Shown here in pieces: positions 1 to 4,125 of a stretch of 5,126 nt of DNA (within the stretch, counting starts at the first letter, position 1; every line of letters begins with the position of its first letter). The DNA is from Bacillota bacterium. Its GTDB lineage: Bacteria; Bacillota; Clostridia; Acetivibrionales; DSM-2933. Position numbers and translations under genes: made by a program. The notes beneath the pieces are model-generated. The model did no database searches, was not told the DNA's origin, and saw nothing but the letters and a program-made list of their open reading frames with translations. The stretch is from positions 1 through 5,126 of the forward strand of contig JAEZNF010000208.1 in assembly GCA_023441845.1 (NCBI GenBank), read 5' to 3'.

Positions 1-293
1 AGGCTTTTCAGGTTACGACTTCACTACACTTTATACCCCTTAAACTGGCAGGTTTAAGACGCATAGTAGAGTATTAGTACTTGCCACATCTCCCACTTAT
101 CAGGTGGTATTAACGATGTTAACTCCAAGCAGCAAAGGTGATTTCACCCCTTGAATTCGACGAAACAGTTTGGTACAATTTCTATATTAAATTGCCCGAA
201 GGCTTTATTCCCGCTTGTTACACGGGGGTTATATCCCAACAAGGCATACTCACGGATGTGGCATCCTAGAGCAAACCACAACATGCCACTCAC
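1..293 (-). mobile_element. Probable 5' part of a group II intron (domain I-like structured RNA), running off the left edge
   Basis: No protein gene is credible here. On the minus strand the sequence is a chain of short hairpins: ATGCCAC/GTGGCAT (283-289 with 258-264), CCCG/CGGG (210-213 with 223-226), GCC-UUCG-GGC (194-203), GGTGA/TCACC (137-148), CCAC/GTGG (91-105) and a perfect 7-bp CTTAAAC/GTTTAAG stem (39-58). A GTGAG start, close to the group II 5' consensus GUGYG, would place the 5' splice site near 293, about 45 bases after the acetyltransferase stop. Phrases such as GTGTAACAAG and GAAGTCGTAACCTGAAA resemble domain I of bacterial group II introns from memory, but I could not align them. 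The reading is supported by a recognisable intron 3' end on the same strand at the other edge of the window. Another structured RNA or an IS200/IS605-type end remains possible. Confidence 0.42.
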
Positions 294-337
294 TCAACAT
301 TTATAAAAACAGCGAATCAACACTCTTCGGATTATGC

Positions 338-910
338 TTATTTTCTATCGTAATCTGATTTCAAAATCGAATACATTTCAAGGTCAACAATTCCATTTCC
401 TGTCCAGTGCTTAAATTGCCTCAATGTTCCTTCGTGTATAAATCCACAACGTTCAAGAACGTTTTTGGACTTTTCATTAACAGGCATTGGTGTCGCTTGT
501 ATGCTGTTTACTTCGATGATATTAAACAAAAAGTCCAACATCATATTAGTTGCGTTTGTAGCAATACCTTTACCCCAATAATTTTCGTTTACGGTATAAC
601 CAACTTCAACCCTATTTGCTTTCTCATCAAATTCGAATATTTCAGCTATACCTACAAGTTTATTATTTGATCTCTTGTAATAAATCCCTAAAAAGATTGT
701 TTTATGCTTGTTAAAGTCCCGCTCATAATGCCCTATCACGTTTTTCACAGCCTCAAGGGTTTTCCACGGATTACCTGGTCGATATTTAAACAAATTTTCG
801 TTTGATAATATCTCGAATAAATCGTTATAATCATCGAATTCTACCTTTTTAAGTATAAGCTCATTCGATTCCAAGTGCGGGAACTTTTCAAACAATACCT
901 TTTTATTCAT
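338..910 (-). CDS. GNAT family N-acetyltransferase, RimJ/RimL-like
   Basis: This 190-residue cytosolic protein has the usual length and layout of RimJ/RimL-type acetyltransferases (Acetyltransf_3 group), which move the acetyl group of acetyl-CoA to an amine. An N-terminal strand-helix section (about residues 15-60) precedes the core: LVGIAEI (85-91), VEVGYTVNENYWGKGIAT (101-118), which carries the acetyl-CoA pyrophosphate loop (WGKGIA fits Q/RxxGxG/A with W/G at the front), and the late motif EKSKNVLERCGFIHEG (146-161), typical of the family. The substrate cannot be read; the family includes ribosomal-protein, amino-acid and antibiotic acetyltransferases. The start is set by AGGATGG seven bases upstream (918-924). 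It lies about 140 bases downstream of repeat A in the gene direction and ends just before the putative intron, so its own downstream repeat is not visible. No convincing promoter was seen. Family assignment is firm, substrate unknown. Confidence 0.93.
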   Translation of the reverse strand: MNKKVLFEKFPHLESNELILKKVEFDDYNDLFEILSNENLFKYRPGNPWKTLEAVKNVIGHYERDFNKHKTIFLGIYYKRSNNKLVGIAEIFEFDEKANRVEVGYTVNENYWGKGIATNATNMMLDFLFNIIEVNSIQATPMPVNEKSKNVLERCGFIHEGTLRQFKHWTGNGIVDLEMYSILKSDYDRK

Positions 911-991
911 TTCTACACCATCCTATTTTTGTTTTGCATTCTATAAATAATCTAAAGTACATACTTACAAACTATATCGAATCAATTAAAA

Positions 992-1008
992 CTCCAAAGC
1001 CCTTCTTT
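992..1008 (-). repeat. Cassette-leader copy of the AAGAAGGGCTTTG motif
   Basis: On the minus strand this is AAAGAAGGGCTTTGGAG. The same motif occurs inside repeats B, C and D (for example AAGAAGGGCTTCGTGGGTCC in D) and again in the leaders at 3151-3166 (GGGATGGGCTTTGTAG) and 3879-3891 (GCAATCTTTGTAG). It therefore looks like a module shared by repeat interiors and cassette 5' leaders. Its function is unknown. Confidence 0.5.
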
Positions 1009-1014
1009 CAAACC

Positions 1015-1034
1015 CCGTCCCATGGATGGGACGG
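1015..1034 (-). repeat. Perfect 8-bp satellite hairpin A (loop TGGA on + strand)
   Basis: CCGTCCCA (1015-1022) pairs fully with TGGGACGG (1027-1034) around a TGGA loop. It sits 22 bases beyond the outer arm of repeat A, in the leader of the acetyltransferase gene. There is no T-tract in the gene direction, so it is not a standard intrinsic terminator. Hairpins with different stems but a GGA-containing loop accompany the other three repeats. Confidence 0.7.
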
Positions 1035-1050
1035 CACGCCTCATCTTTCC

Positions 1051-1220
1051 GATAACGTTTTGCGTTTGCGACGGCTCTGAGCGGTCTTCTTTGGGATGTC
1101 CCGCGTTAGTGCCCGACGGGCCCGCGAAGAGCTGTGGGCACGCACGATTCATGATAATCCCGCGTAGCCCATCTACATGGCTCATCTTACCGTGCCCCTT
1201 GTGCAAACGCGTTGTTAGGT
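1051..1220 (-). repeat. attC-like recombination site A
   Basis: This is an imperfect palindrome of about 170 bp between the 1273-1983 gene and the acetyltransferase gene. The outer core is TAAC (1053-1056) facing GTTA (1214-1217). The inner arm GCGTTTGC (1062-1069) pairs perfectly with GCAAACGC (1203-1210). The spacers are 5 bases (GTTTT) and 3 bases (GTT), identical to those of repeat D. On the gene strand the first core reads ACCTAAC, an exact match to the attC consensus RYYYAAC; the partner core (GTTATCG) fits poorly beyond GTTA. The interior holds further self-complementary parts: GGGA/TCCC at 1093-1102, GCCC-GAC-GGGC at 1111-1121, and GTGCCC/GGGCAC (1109-1114 with 1136-1141). It is the most diverged of the four repeats internally. 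It could instead be a miniature mobile element, but the one-per-gene layout favours attC. Confidence 0.6.
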
Positions 1221-1272
1221 GATGGATGTCGCCCCGCGTAGCCCTTCTTTAATAAATCCTTGCACATTTTCT

Positions 1273-1983
1273 CTATCTATTTTTATAATAATAAGACTTA
1301 ACCCACTCATAATCTTTTCCTTTTTCATAACACCAATTCATAAACCCTGAATCGTTTTCCTTTTTAAAACTTTTCCAATCATCAAGCAAATTCCTATAAT
1401 ACTCATTAGCGTTTTTAATCTGCAATTCTATTTCTTTTTCAGAAATTCTTTTTACCAATTCACTAACTTGTGATAATTGCTCCTCGTTGATATCATAATC
1501 TCCCAAGTATAAATCTTCTGAAATATGATGAAATGAATACCATAGCCTATCCAAGTAAATATCAATTATACTTTTCAGTACTTTTTGCTCTGAGTCTCCA
1601 CCTATTTCTAATGCCCTTTTTAAATATGTCATTTTATTTTCTATATTCAAGTACATCGCATACCATTTGTATGGTCTTGAATCGTCATTTGAAATCTCCA
1701 TCCATTTTTCTAAAATAGGCTTTAAAATTTCTGTCTCTAACTGATGAACTAATACATGGTGATTATACAAATAATAACTATTTTCTACAAAATCAAATAG
1801 CCAAATTGTAAATTCTTTTTGTACATCAAAATCACAATTTTTTAAATTTTGTATAAACTCATTAAGTACCTTAAAGGATTGCTTCCTTAAACCTTTCTCT
1901 TTTAATTCACAAAACAATAAAAATTTCTCATATTTATCTTTATTTGAACTAATTAGAATCAAATTTAACAACTCTATTTTCAT
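1273..1983 (-). CDS. Uncharacterised helical protein, 236 residues
   Basis: I do not recognise a named family. The open frame extends 30 codons further upstream into repeat B, but the ATG at 1983 is preceded by AAGGTGG with six bases of spacing, so I start there (MKIELLNLILISSNKD). The protein looks soluble: no signal peptide or membrane segment is obvious. It is rich in Lys, Glu, Asn, Tyr and Trp and appears mostly alpha-helical, with repeated hydrophobic-heptad stretches such as KWYAMYLNIENKMTYLKRAL (about 131-150), which looks like a TPR-type helix pair. A charged, aromatic C-terminus (WCYEKGKDYEWVKSYYYKN) follows. Very low GC contrasts with the GC-rich repeats on either side. It is the only gene between repeats B and A. 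Small helical proteins of this sort are common cassette or immunity cargo, but that role is only a guess. Confidence 0.8.
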   Translation of the reverse strand: MKIELLNLILISSNKDKYEKFLLFCELKEKGLRKQSFKVLNEFIQNLKNCDFDVQKEFTIWLFDFVENSYYLYNHHVLVHQLETEILKPILEKWMEISNDDSRPYKWYAMYLNIENKMTYLKRALEIGGDSEQKVLKSIIDIYLDRLWYSFHHISEDLYLGDYDINEEQLSQVSELVKRISEKEIELQIKNANEYYRNLLDDWKSFKKENDSGFMNWCYEKGKDYEWVKSYYYKNR

Positions 1984-2079
1984 GTAAACCACCTTAATAA
2001 TTCTAGCTTTAACTGAACAATTTAATATTTTAATAATTTCAACACTAACCTTTGGCAGGCAGAAATGCGACATCTTTCA

Positions 2080-2250
2080 CCTAATGTCGCTGATTCACGA
2101 CGTTCCTGAACCGGACCCACAGAGCCTTTCTCCTTTGGCGGCGGCTTGTCCGCCCGGTGAAGGAATGTGGCGAGTTCTTCTTCATGTTCATGCTTCGGAG
2201 GACTGCTTCATGCTCTTTCTTTCGAGCCCTTGTGTGAATCTTTTGTTATG
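2080..2250 (-). repeat. attC-like recombination site B
   Basis: The inner arm GATTCAC (2092-2098) pairs perfectly with GTGAATC (2234-2240). The outer core is CCTAAT (2080-2085) opposite GTTATG (2245-2250), with one mismatch and one G:T wobble. The spacers are 6 and 4 bases. A further outer match, GCGAC (2067-2071) with GTCGC (2255-2259), lengthens the stem. Inside are a small hairpin GTTC/GAAC (2102-2111), the shared block GGACCCACAGAGCC (2113-2126) and a GGCGG-CTTGT-CCGCC mini-hairpin (2140-2154). The left core on the gene strand reads ATTAGGT instead of GTTRRRY, so the normally invariant GTT is altered. A local inverted repeat GCGACAT/ATGTCGC (2067-2073 with 2084-2090) overlaps this arm and could compete with the long-range pairing. 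Confidence 0.55.
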
Positions 2251-2277
2251 TAAAGTCGCGTGCCTTCGAAGGCCAGA

Positions 2278-2296
2278 GACGGACAGGACGTCCGTC
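2278..2296 (-). repeat. Perfect 7-bp satellite hairpin B (loop AGGAC on + strand)
   Basis: GACGGAC (2278-2284) pairs with GTCCGTC (2290-2296) around AGGAC. It lies 27 bases outside the outer arm of repeat B, on the side facing the upstream gene. The loop is identical to that of hairpin C, although the stem sequence is entirely different. No T-run follows in the gene direction. A separate palindrome GCCTTCGAAGGC lies just beside it at about 2262-2273. Confidence 0.65.
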
Positions 2297-2298
2297 CC

Positions 2299-2389
2299 TC
2301 AAATAAACCGTTTGTAGTCTCCTAAACTTGAACCAATTTCTTTAGCTAATTGTTTTAGGATACTTTAACATCTCAATTATTGCATCCAC
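2299..2389 (-). pseudogene. Possible decayed coding remnant (frameshifted C-terminal tail)
   Basis: Between the 2418-2657 gene and hairpin B, two short minus-strand reading frames overlap in a way that resembles one broken protein end. The first is VDAIIEMLKYPKTIS followed by a stop (2389-2342). The second, in a different frame, is SILKQLAKEIGSSLGDYKRF followed by Ile and a stop (2364-2299). Joined by a frameshift, they would give a plausible helical C-terminus. There is no upstream body and no ribosome binding site was assigned, so this may be chance in AT-rich sequence. I report it as a weak candidate for an eroded cassette gene. Confidence 0.22.
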
Positions 2390-2417
2390 TCTATATTATT
2401 AAGGTCCTACCTTAAAA

Positions 2418-2657
2418 CTATTTATATTTTTCAGGTAAATTCTCAACTGATACATACTTTAGAAGAAGATTTCTTAGCTCGCAATGCCACGTATTAAATT
2501 CTTCTATTGTACAACCCGTTAATTTATAAATTTCGTTTTCATCACATTTTTCTTTAACATATCTCATACAACTTTCATAGACCTCTATTTCATCTTGAGA
2601 AAGTTTTAAGTTAAATAAAGTACAGTATGAAATTTCTTTATGACCTAAATACTCCAT
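2418..2657 (-). CDS. Small uncharacterised cysteine-containing protein, 79 residues
   Basis: I do not recognise the family. The start at 2657 follows AAGGGGTGA with about eight bases of spacing, a good ribosome binding site. The product is acidic and apparently alpha-helical, with five cysteines (residues 12, 30, 38, 49, 59) that do not form a CxxC pair, and a segment TGCTIEEFNTWHCELRNLL (47-65) that looks like a helix-turn-helix-sized helical pair without clear DNA-binding residues. There is no signal peptide or membrane segment. It is the second gene of a two-gene interval: the first ends at 2729, 71 bases upstream, and no attC-like repeat lies between them. Co-transcription and perhaps a joint role are therefore plausible. 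The ribosome binding site overlaps the end of a 19-codon open stretch (2666-2725), so translational coupling is possible. Confidence 0.72.
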   Translation of the reverse strand: MEYLGHKEISYCTLFNLKLSQDEIEVYESCMRYVKEKCDENEIYKLTGCTIEEFNTWHCELRNLLLKYVSVENLPEKYK

Positions 2658-2665
2658 GAATCATC

Positions 2666-2725
2666 TCACCCCTTAAACATCTGCCACTCAATTTTATCAT
2701 TACAATCCTCACATAAACATTCATA
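2666..2725 (-). other. In-frame coding-like tail beyond the tandem stops of the 2729-3115 gene, with a CxCxxC cysteine cluster
   Basis: The upstream gene ends in TAA followed at once by TGA (2731-2726). Continuing in the same frame gives YECLCEDCNDKIEWQMFKG and a stop at 2666-2668. The CLCEDC cluster resembles part of a zinc-binding knuckle. It has no start codon of its own. It may be the remnant of a longer ancestral C-terminus, the end of another gene joined by recombination, or chance. Its stop lies inside the ribosome binding site of the next gene. Confidence 0.25.
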
Positions 2726-2728
2726 TCA

Positions 2729-3115
2729 TTATTTATATGGGTAACCAAATGATCCAAAATTAACTTCTAAATCCCCAAAAGCTATAAAAAAAGGTTTAAC
2801 ATCTTCATCTGGAATAATCTTTATCATAAAATCATACCCTTTTTCTATTTGATAGTTATATATCAAATTATTTTTCTCTTCTACTGTAGGTAAGACAAAA
2901 ACATCGTTTTCAGGATCAGTTTTCCACCATCTATTACAATTCATATAAAAAACATTTTTAAAAATAATCTCTATGCCGTAATAGTAATAAAAATCTGTAC
3001 TTCCAATTATATGTAAGTTGGTAGATTCCATTTTAGCTATTTCAAAATCATACCATGAATTTCCATGTAAGTACTCATTAATTTTTTTAATTTTGTTTTC
3101 AAAACTTTCCAGCAT
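2729..3115 (-). CDS. Small uncharacterised protein, 128 residues
   Basis: I cannot assign a family. Two ATGs are available. The upstream one (3127) has no ribosome binding site and overlaps GGAG; the second (3115) has GGAG placed about six bases before it, so I choose MLESFENKIKKINEYL. The protein begins with a basic amphipathic helix (about 1-16). It continues with SWYDFEIAKM and a likely beta-rich core containing aromatic runs (FYYYYGIEIIFKNVFYM, about 42-58), and ends with GDLEVNFGSFGYPYK. No signal peptide or transmembrane segment is present. This alpha-then-beta layout is common in small cytosolic Bacillota proteins, including immunity proteins, but no residue proves such a role. It follows hairpin C and repeat C and is the first of two genes before repeat B. 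It ends with a double stop, TAA TGA. Confidence 0.78.
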   Translation of the reverse strand: MLESFENKIKKINEYLHGNSWYDFEIAKMESTNLHIIGSTDFYYYYGIEIIFKNVFYMNCNRWWKTDPENDVFVLPTVEEKNNLIYNYQIEKGYDFMIKIIPDEDVKPFFIAFGDLEVNFGSFGYPYK

Positions 3116-3150
3116 AAAATTCTCCATTCATTTCAAAATCAAACTATGTT

Positions 3151-3166
3151 CTACAAAGCCCATCCC
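3151..3166 (-). repeat. Cassette-leader copy of the GGGCTTTGTAG motif
   Basis: On the minus strand this is GGGATGGGCTTTGTAG, between hairpin C and the 2729-3115 gene. It matches the leader motif at 992-1008 and the block inside the repeats, and it holds the same position relative to its satellite hairpin as the copy next to hairpin A. Confidence 0.45.
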
Positions 3167-3173
3167 AAACAAC

Positions 3174-3192
3174 CCGACGCAGGACGCGTCGG
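3174..3192 (-). repeat. Perfect 7-bp satellite hairpin C (loop AGGAC on + strand)
   Basis: CCGACGC (3174-3180) pairs with GCGTCGG (3186-3192) around AGGAC. It lies exactly 22 bases beyond the left core of repeat C, the same distance and side as hairpin A to repeat A. The stem differs from the other three while the loop equals that of hairpin B. Confidence 0.68.
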
Positions 3193-3208
3193 TCTGCACA
3201 CGATTTTA

Positions 3209-3371
3209 TATAACGTCTCGCCATTTGCGGCGTCGATGAATCGGACTTACAAAGCCTTTCTTCGGAGGCGGTGCCACGCACCCGATGAATCGATGCGGGC
3301 AGGATGACCCCATGCTCCTTCTTCGTAGCCACGCTACATGCTTTGCCCTTTACGAAAATGGACTTGTTATA
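3209..3371 (-). repeat. attC-like recombination site C
   Basis: The outer core TATAAC (3209-3214) pairs perfectly with GTTATA (3366-3371). The inner arm CCATTTGCG (3221-3229) pairs with CGAAAATGG (3353-3361) with a single mismatch. The spacers are 6 and 4 bases. The interior follows the same order as repeat D: a small hairpin CGAT/ATCG (3234-3243), GGACTTACAAAGCC (3243-3256), the mini-hairpin GGTGC-CAC-GCACC (3270-3282), GGGCAGGATGACC (3297-3309) and CATGCTTTGCCCTTTA (3337-3352). C and D are the closest pair of the four. Position, directly between two unrelated genes, and symmetry fit an attC site, though it is longer than typical attC sites of mobile integrons. The reading frames that cross it are not coding. 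Confidence 0.63.
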
Positions 3372-3373
3372 CG

Positions 3374-3488
3374 TCGTTCCCCTTAAAAAACAATTCTCCA
3401 AAGACGTTGCTCAAAAAAATAAGCAAAAGTAAGCACATATTATACTTTTCTCTAACTTATATACCTTATAAAAAATTTATTCTCTTGT
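3374..3488. other. AT-rich trailer without a recognised feature
   Basis: This is the stretch between the 3489-3851 stop and repeat C in the gene direction. It is strongly AT-rich with a run of seven T on the gene strand (about 3410-3416), but I find no stable GC stem before it, so no intrinsic terminator is called. A perfect TATAAT is present without a matching -35 element. Confidence 0.5.
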
Positions 3489-3851
3489 TCATTTAAGTAC
3501 TTTTATCTTCCATATTGGTTTATGTTTCATATCTAATTTCGGTCCTGAAAGATTAATTGAAACAAATTCTTTTGGAACATTAGAACCTTTGTATGGATAT
3601 TCTATGCCAATAATCAAATACCCTTCCCAAATTCCGTATAGAGAAACATTTATCCAACTAAAACCTATTCCCAGAAGTTCTTGAAACCTACTTTCATATT
3701 CTTTTTCACTAACCAAGTCTTCAAACAAAATTTCAGAATAGTTATTTTTCATACTTTTAGACTCAATAACCATAATTTCATTGTATATAGGTATTGCATT
3801 TGTTTCTTCTACCCAATTTATTAACTTCTTCACACTATCTGAGAATTTCAT
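3489..3851 (-). CDS. Uncharacterised protein, 120 residues
   Basis: No family recognised. The frame opens seven codons earlier, but the ATG at 3851 has a textbook AGGAGGG five bases upstream, so the product is MKFSDSVKKLINWVEETNAI and onward. An N-terminal amphipathic helix (about 4-16) is followed by alternating hydrophobic stretches suggesting beta strands: IPIYNEIMVIES (20-31), SWINVSLYGIWEGYLIIGIEY (about 66-86) and PIWKIKVLK at the C-terminus. No signal peptide; the longest hydrophobic stretch is interrupted by charged residues, so a cytosolic location is more likely than membrane. It is the only gene between repeats D and C, as expected for a one-gene cassette. Small alpha/beta proteins of this size occur as cassette cargo and as immunity or antitoxin partners. 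No catalytic motif is visible, so no function is claimed. Confidence 0.8.
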   Translation of the reverse strand: MKFSDSVKKLINWVEETNAIPIYNEIMVIESKSMKNNYSEILFEDLVSEKEYESRFQELLGIGFSWINVSLYGIWEGYLIIGIEYPYKGSNVPKEFVSINLSGPKLDMKHKPIWKIKVLK

Positions 3852-3856
3852 GTTTG

Positions 3857-3863
3857 CCCTCCT
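3857..3863 (-). promoter_or_regulatory. Strong Shine-Dalgarno sequence that decides the start at 3851
   Basis: AGGAGGG on the minus strand lies five bases before the ATG. It rules out the earlier in-frame ATG at 3872, which lies upstream of this site. No promoter boxes were found nearby. Confidence 0.85.
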
Positions 3864-3908
3864 GATTATCAACGAAAACTACAAAGATTGCTTTTTATTC
3901 AGAGGAAT

Positions 3909-4076
3909 GACGTATAACGTTTTACATTTGCAAAGTCCATGAGTTGGACCCACGAAGCCCTTCTTCTTTGGCGGGGCTATGCCCCCAACGAATGGATTTG
4001 GGCAGGATGACCTCATGCCCTGCTCCAACGCCACGCTTCATGCTTTGCCCTTTATGCAAATGTGTTGTTATATGTC
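3909..4076 (-). repeat. attC-like recombination site D (best formed)
   Basis: The outer arm GACGTATAAC (3909-3918) pairs with GTTATATGTC (4067-4076) at nine of ten positions, the remaining one a mismatch. The inner arm ACATTTGCA (3924-3932) pairs perfectly with TGCAAATGT (4055-4063). The spacers are 5 bases (GTTTT) and 3 bases (GTT). The interior contains GTCCA-TGAGT-TGGAC (3935-3949), the shared GGACCCACGAAGCCCTTCTT block, the mini-hairpin GGGGC-TAT-GCCCC (3973-3985), GGGCA/TGCCC around the GATGACC block (about 4000-4020), and CATGCTTTGCCCTTTA. Together this makes a long foldable single-strand structure with two core boxes separated by a central spacer, the layout of attC sites recognised by integron integrases. 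TATAAC-type cores recall the Vibrio repeat type. No integrase is present in the window to confirm the reading. Confidence 0.66.
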
Positions 4077-4098
4077 GTATCATGCCCCGTGATTCAGA

Positions 4099-4118
4099 GG
4101 CGCACACGGACGTGCGCC
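4099..4118 (-). repeat. Perfect 7-bp satellite hairpin D (loop ACGGAC on + strand)
   Basis: GGCGCAC (4099-4105) pairs with GTGCGCC (4112-4118) around ACGGAC. It begins seven bases after the methyltransferase stop, where a terminator might be expected, but there is no T-tract on the gene strand. Its distance from the outer core of repeat D (26 bases between the core and the stem) almost equals that of hairpin B from repeat B. Confidence 0.62.
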
Positions 4119-4125
4119 CCTTATA

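Noticed and set aside
1..300. Transposase tnpB tail or its guide RNA (IS200/IS605 type)
   Set aside because: A 40-50 codon open stretch exists on the minus strand but shows no TnpB motif; the group II intron reading fits better with the intron end on the other side, though it is not proven.
920..980. Promoter for the acetyltransferase gene (TTGTAA with a TATAGA-like box)
   Set aside because: Spacing and match are poor and the stretch is AT-rich enough to give such boxes by chance.
982..1222. Open frames on both strands across repeat A
   Set aside because: Openness follows from the GC-rich repeat; they overlap the paired arms and have no ribosome binding site.
2084..2317. Plus-strand open frame of 77 codons across repeat B
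   Set aside because: It covers the repeat and hairpin B, runs opposite to all genes, and has no convincing start.
3144..3401. Open minus-strand frame of 85 codons across repeat C
   Set aside because: It lies almost wholly inside the structured repeat, has no ribosome binding site, and its composition follows the palindromes rather than a protein.
3373..3443. Short minus-strand frame MCLLLLIFLSNVFGELFFKG ending in the TATAAC region of repeat C
   Set aside because: Hydrophobic and tempting as a leader peptide, but it has no ribosome binding site and lies in very AT-rich sequence; chance is likely.
1051..4076. CRISPR array
   Set aside because: The repeats are long, imperfect, structured and separated by whole genes, unlike CRISPR repeats and spacers.
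4099..4118. Intrinsic terminator after the methyltransferase gene
   Set aside because: The stem is strong but no T-tract follows in the gene direction, and the same hairpin type is found upstream of other genes.
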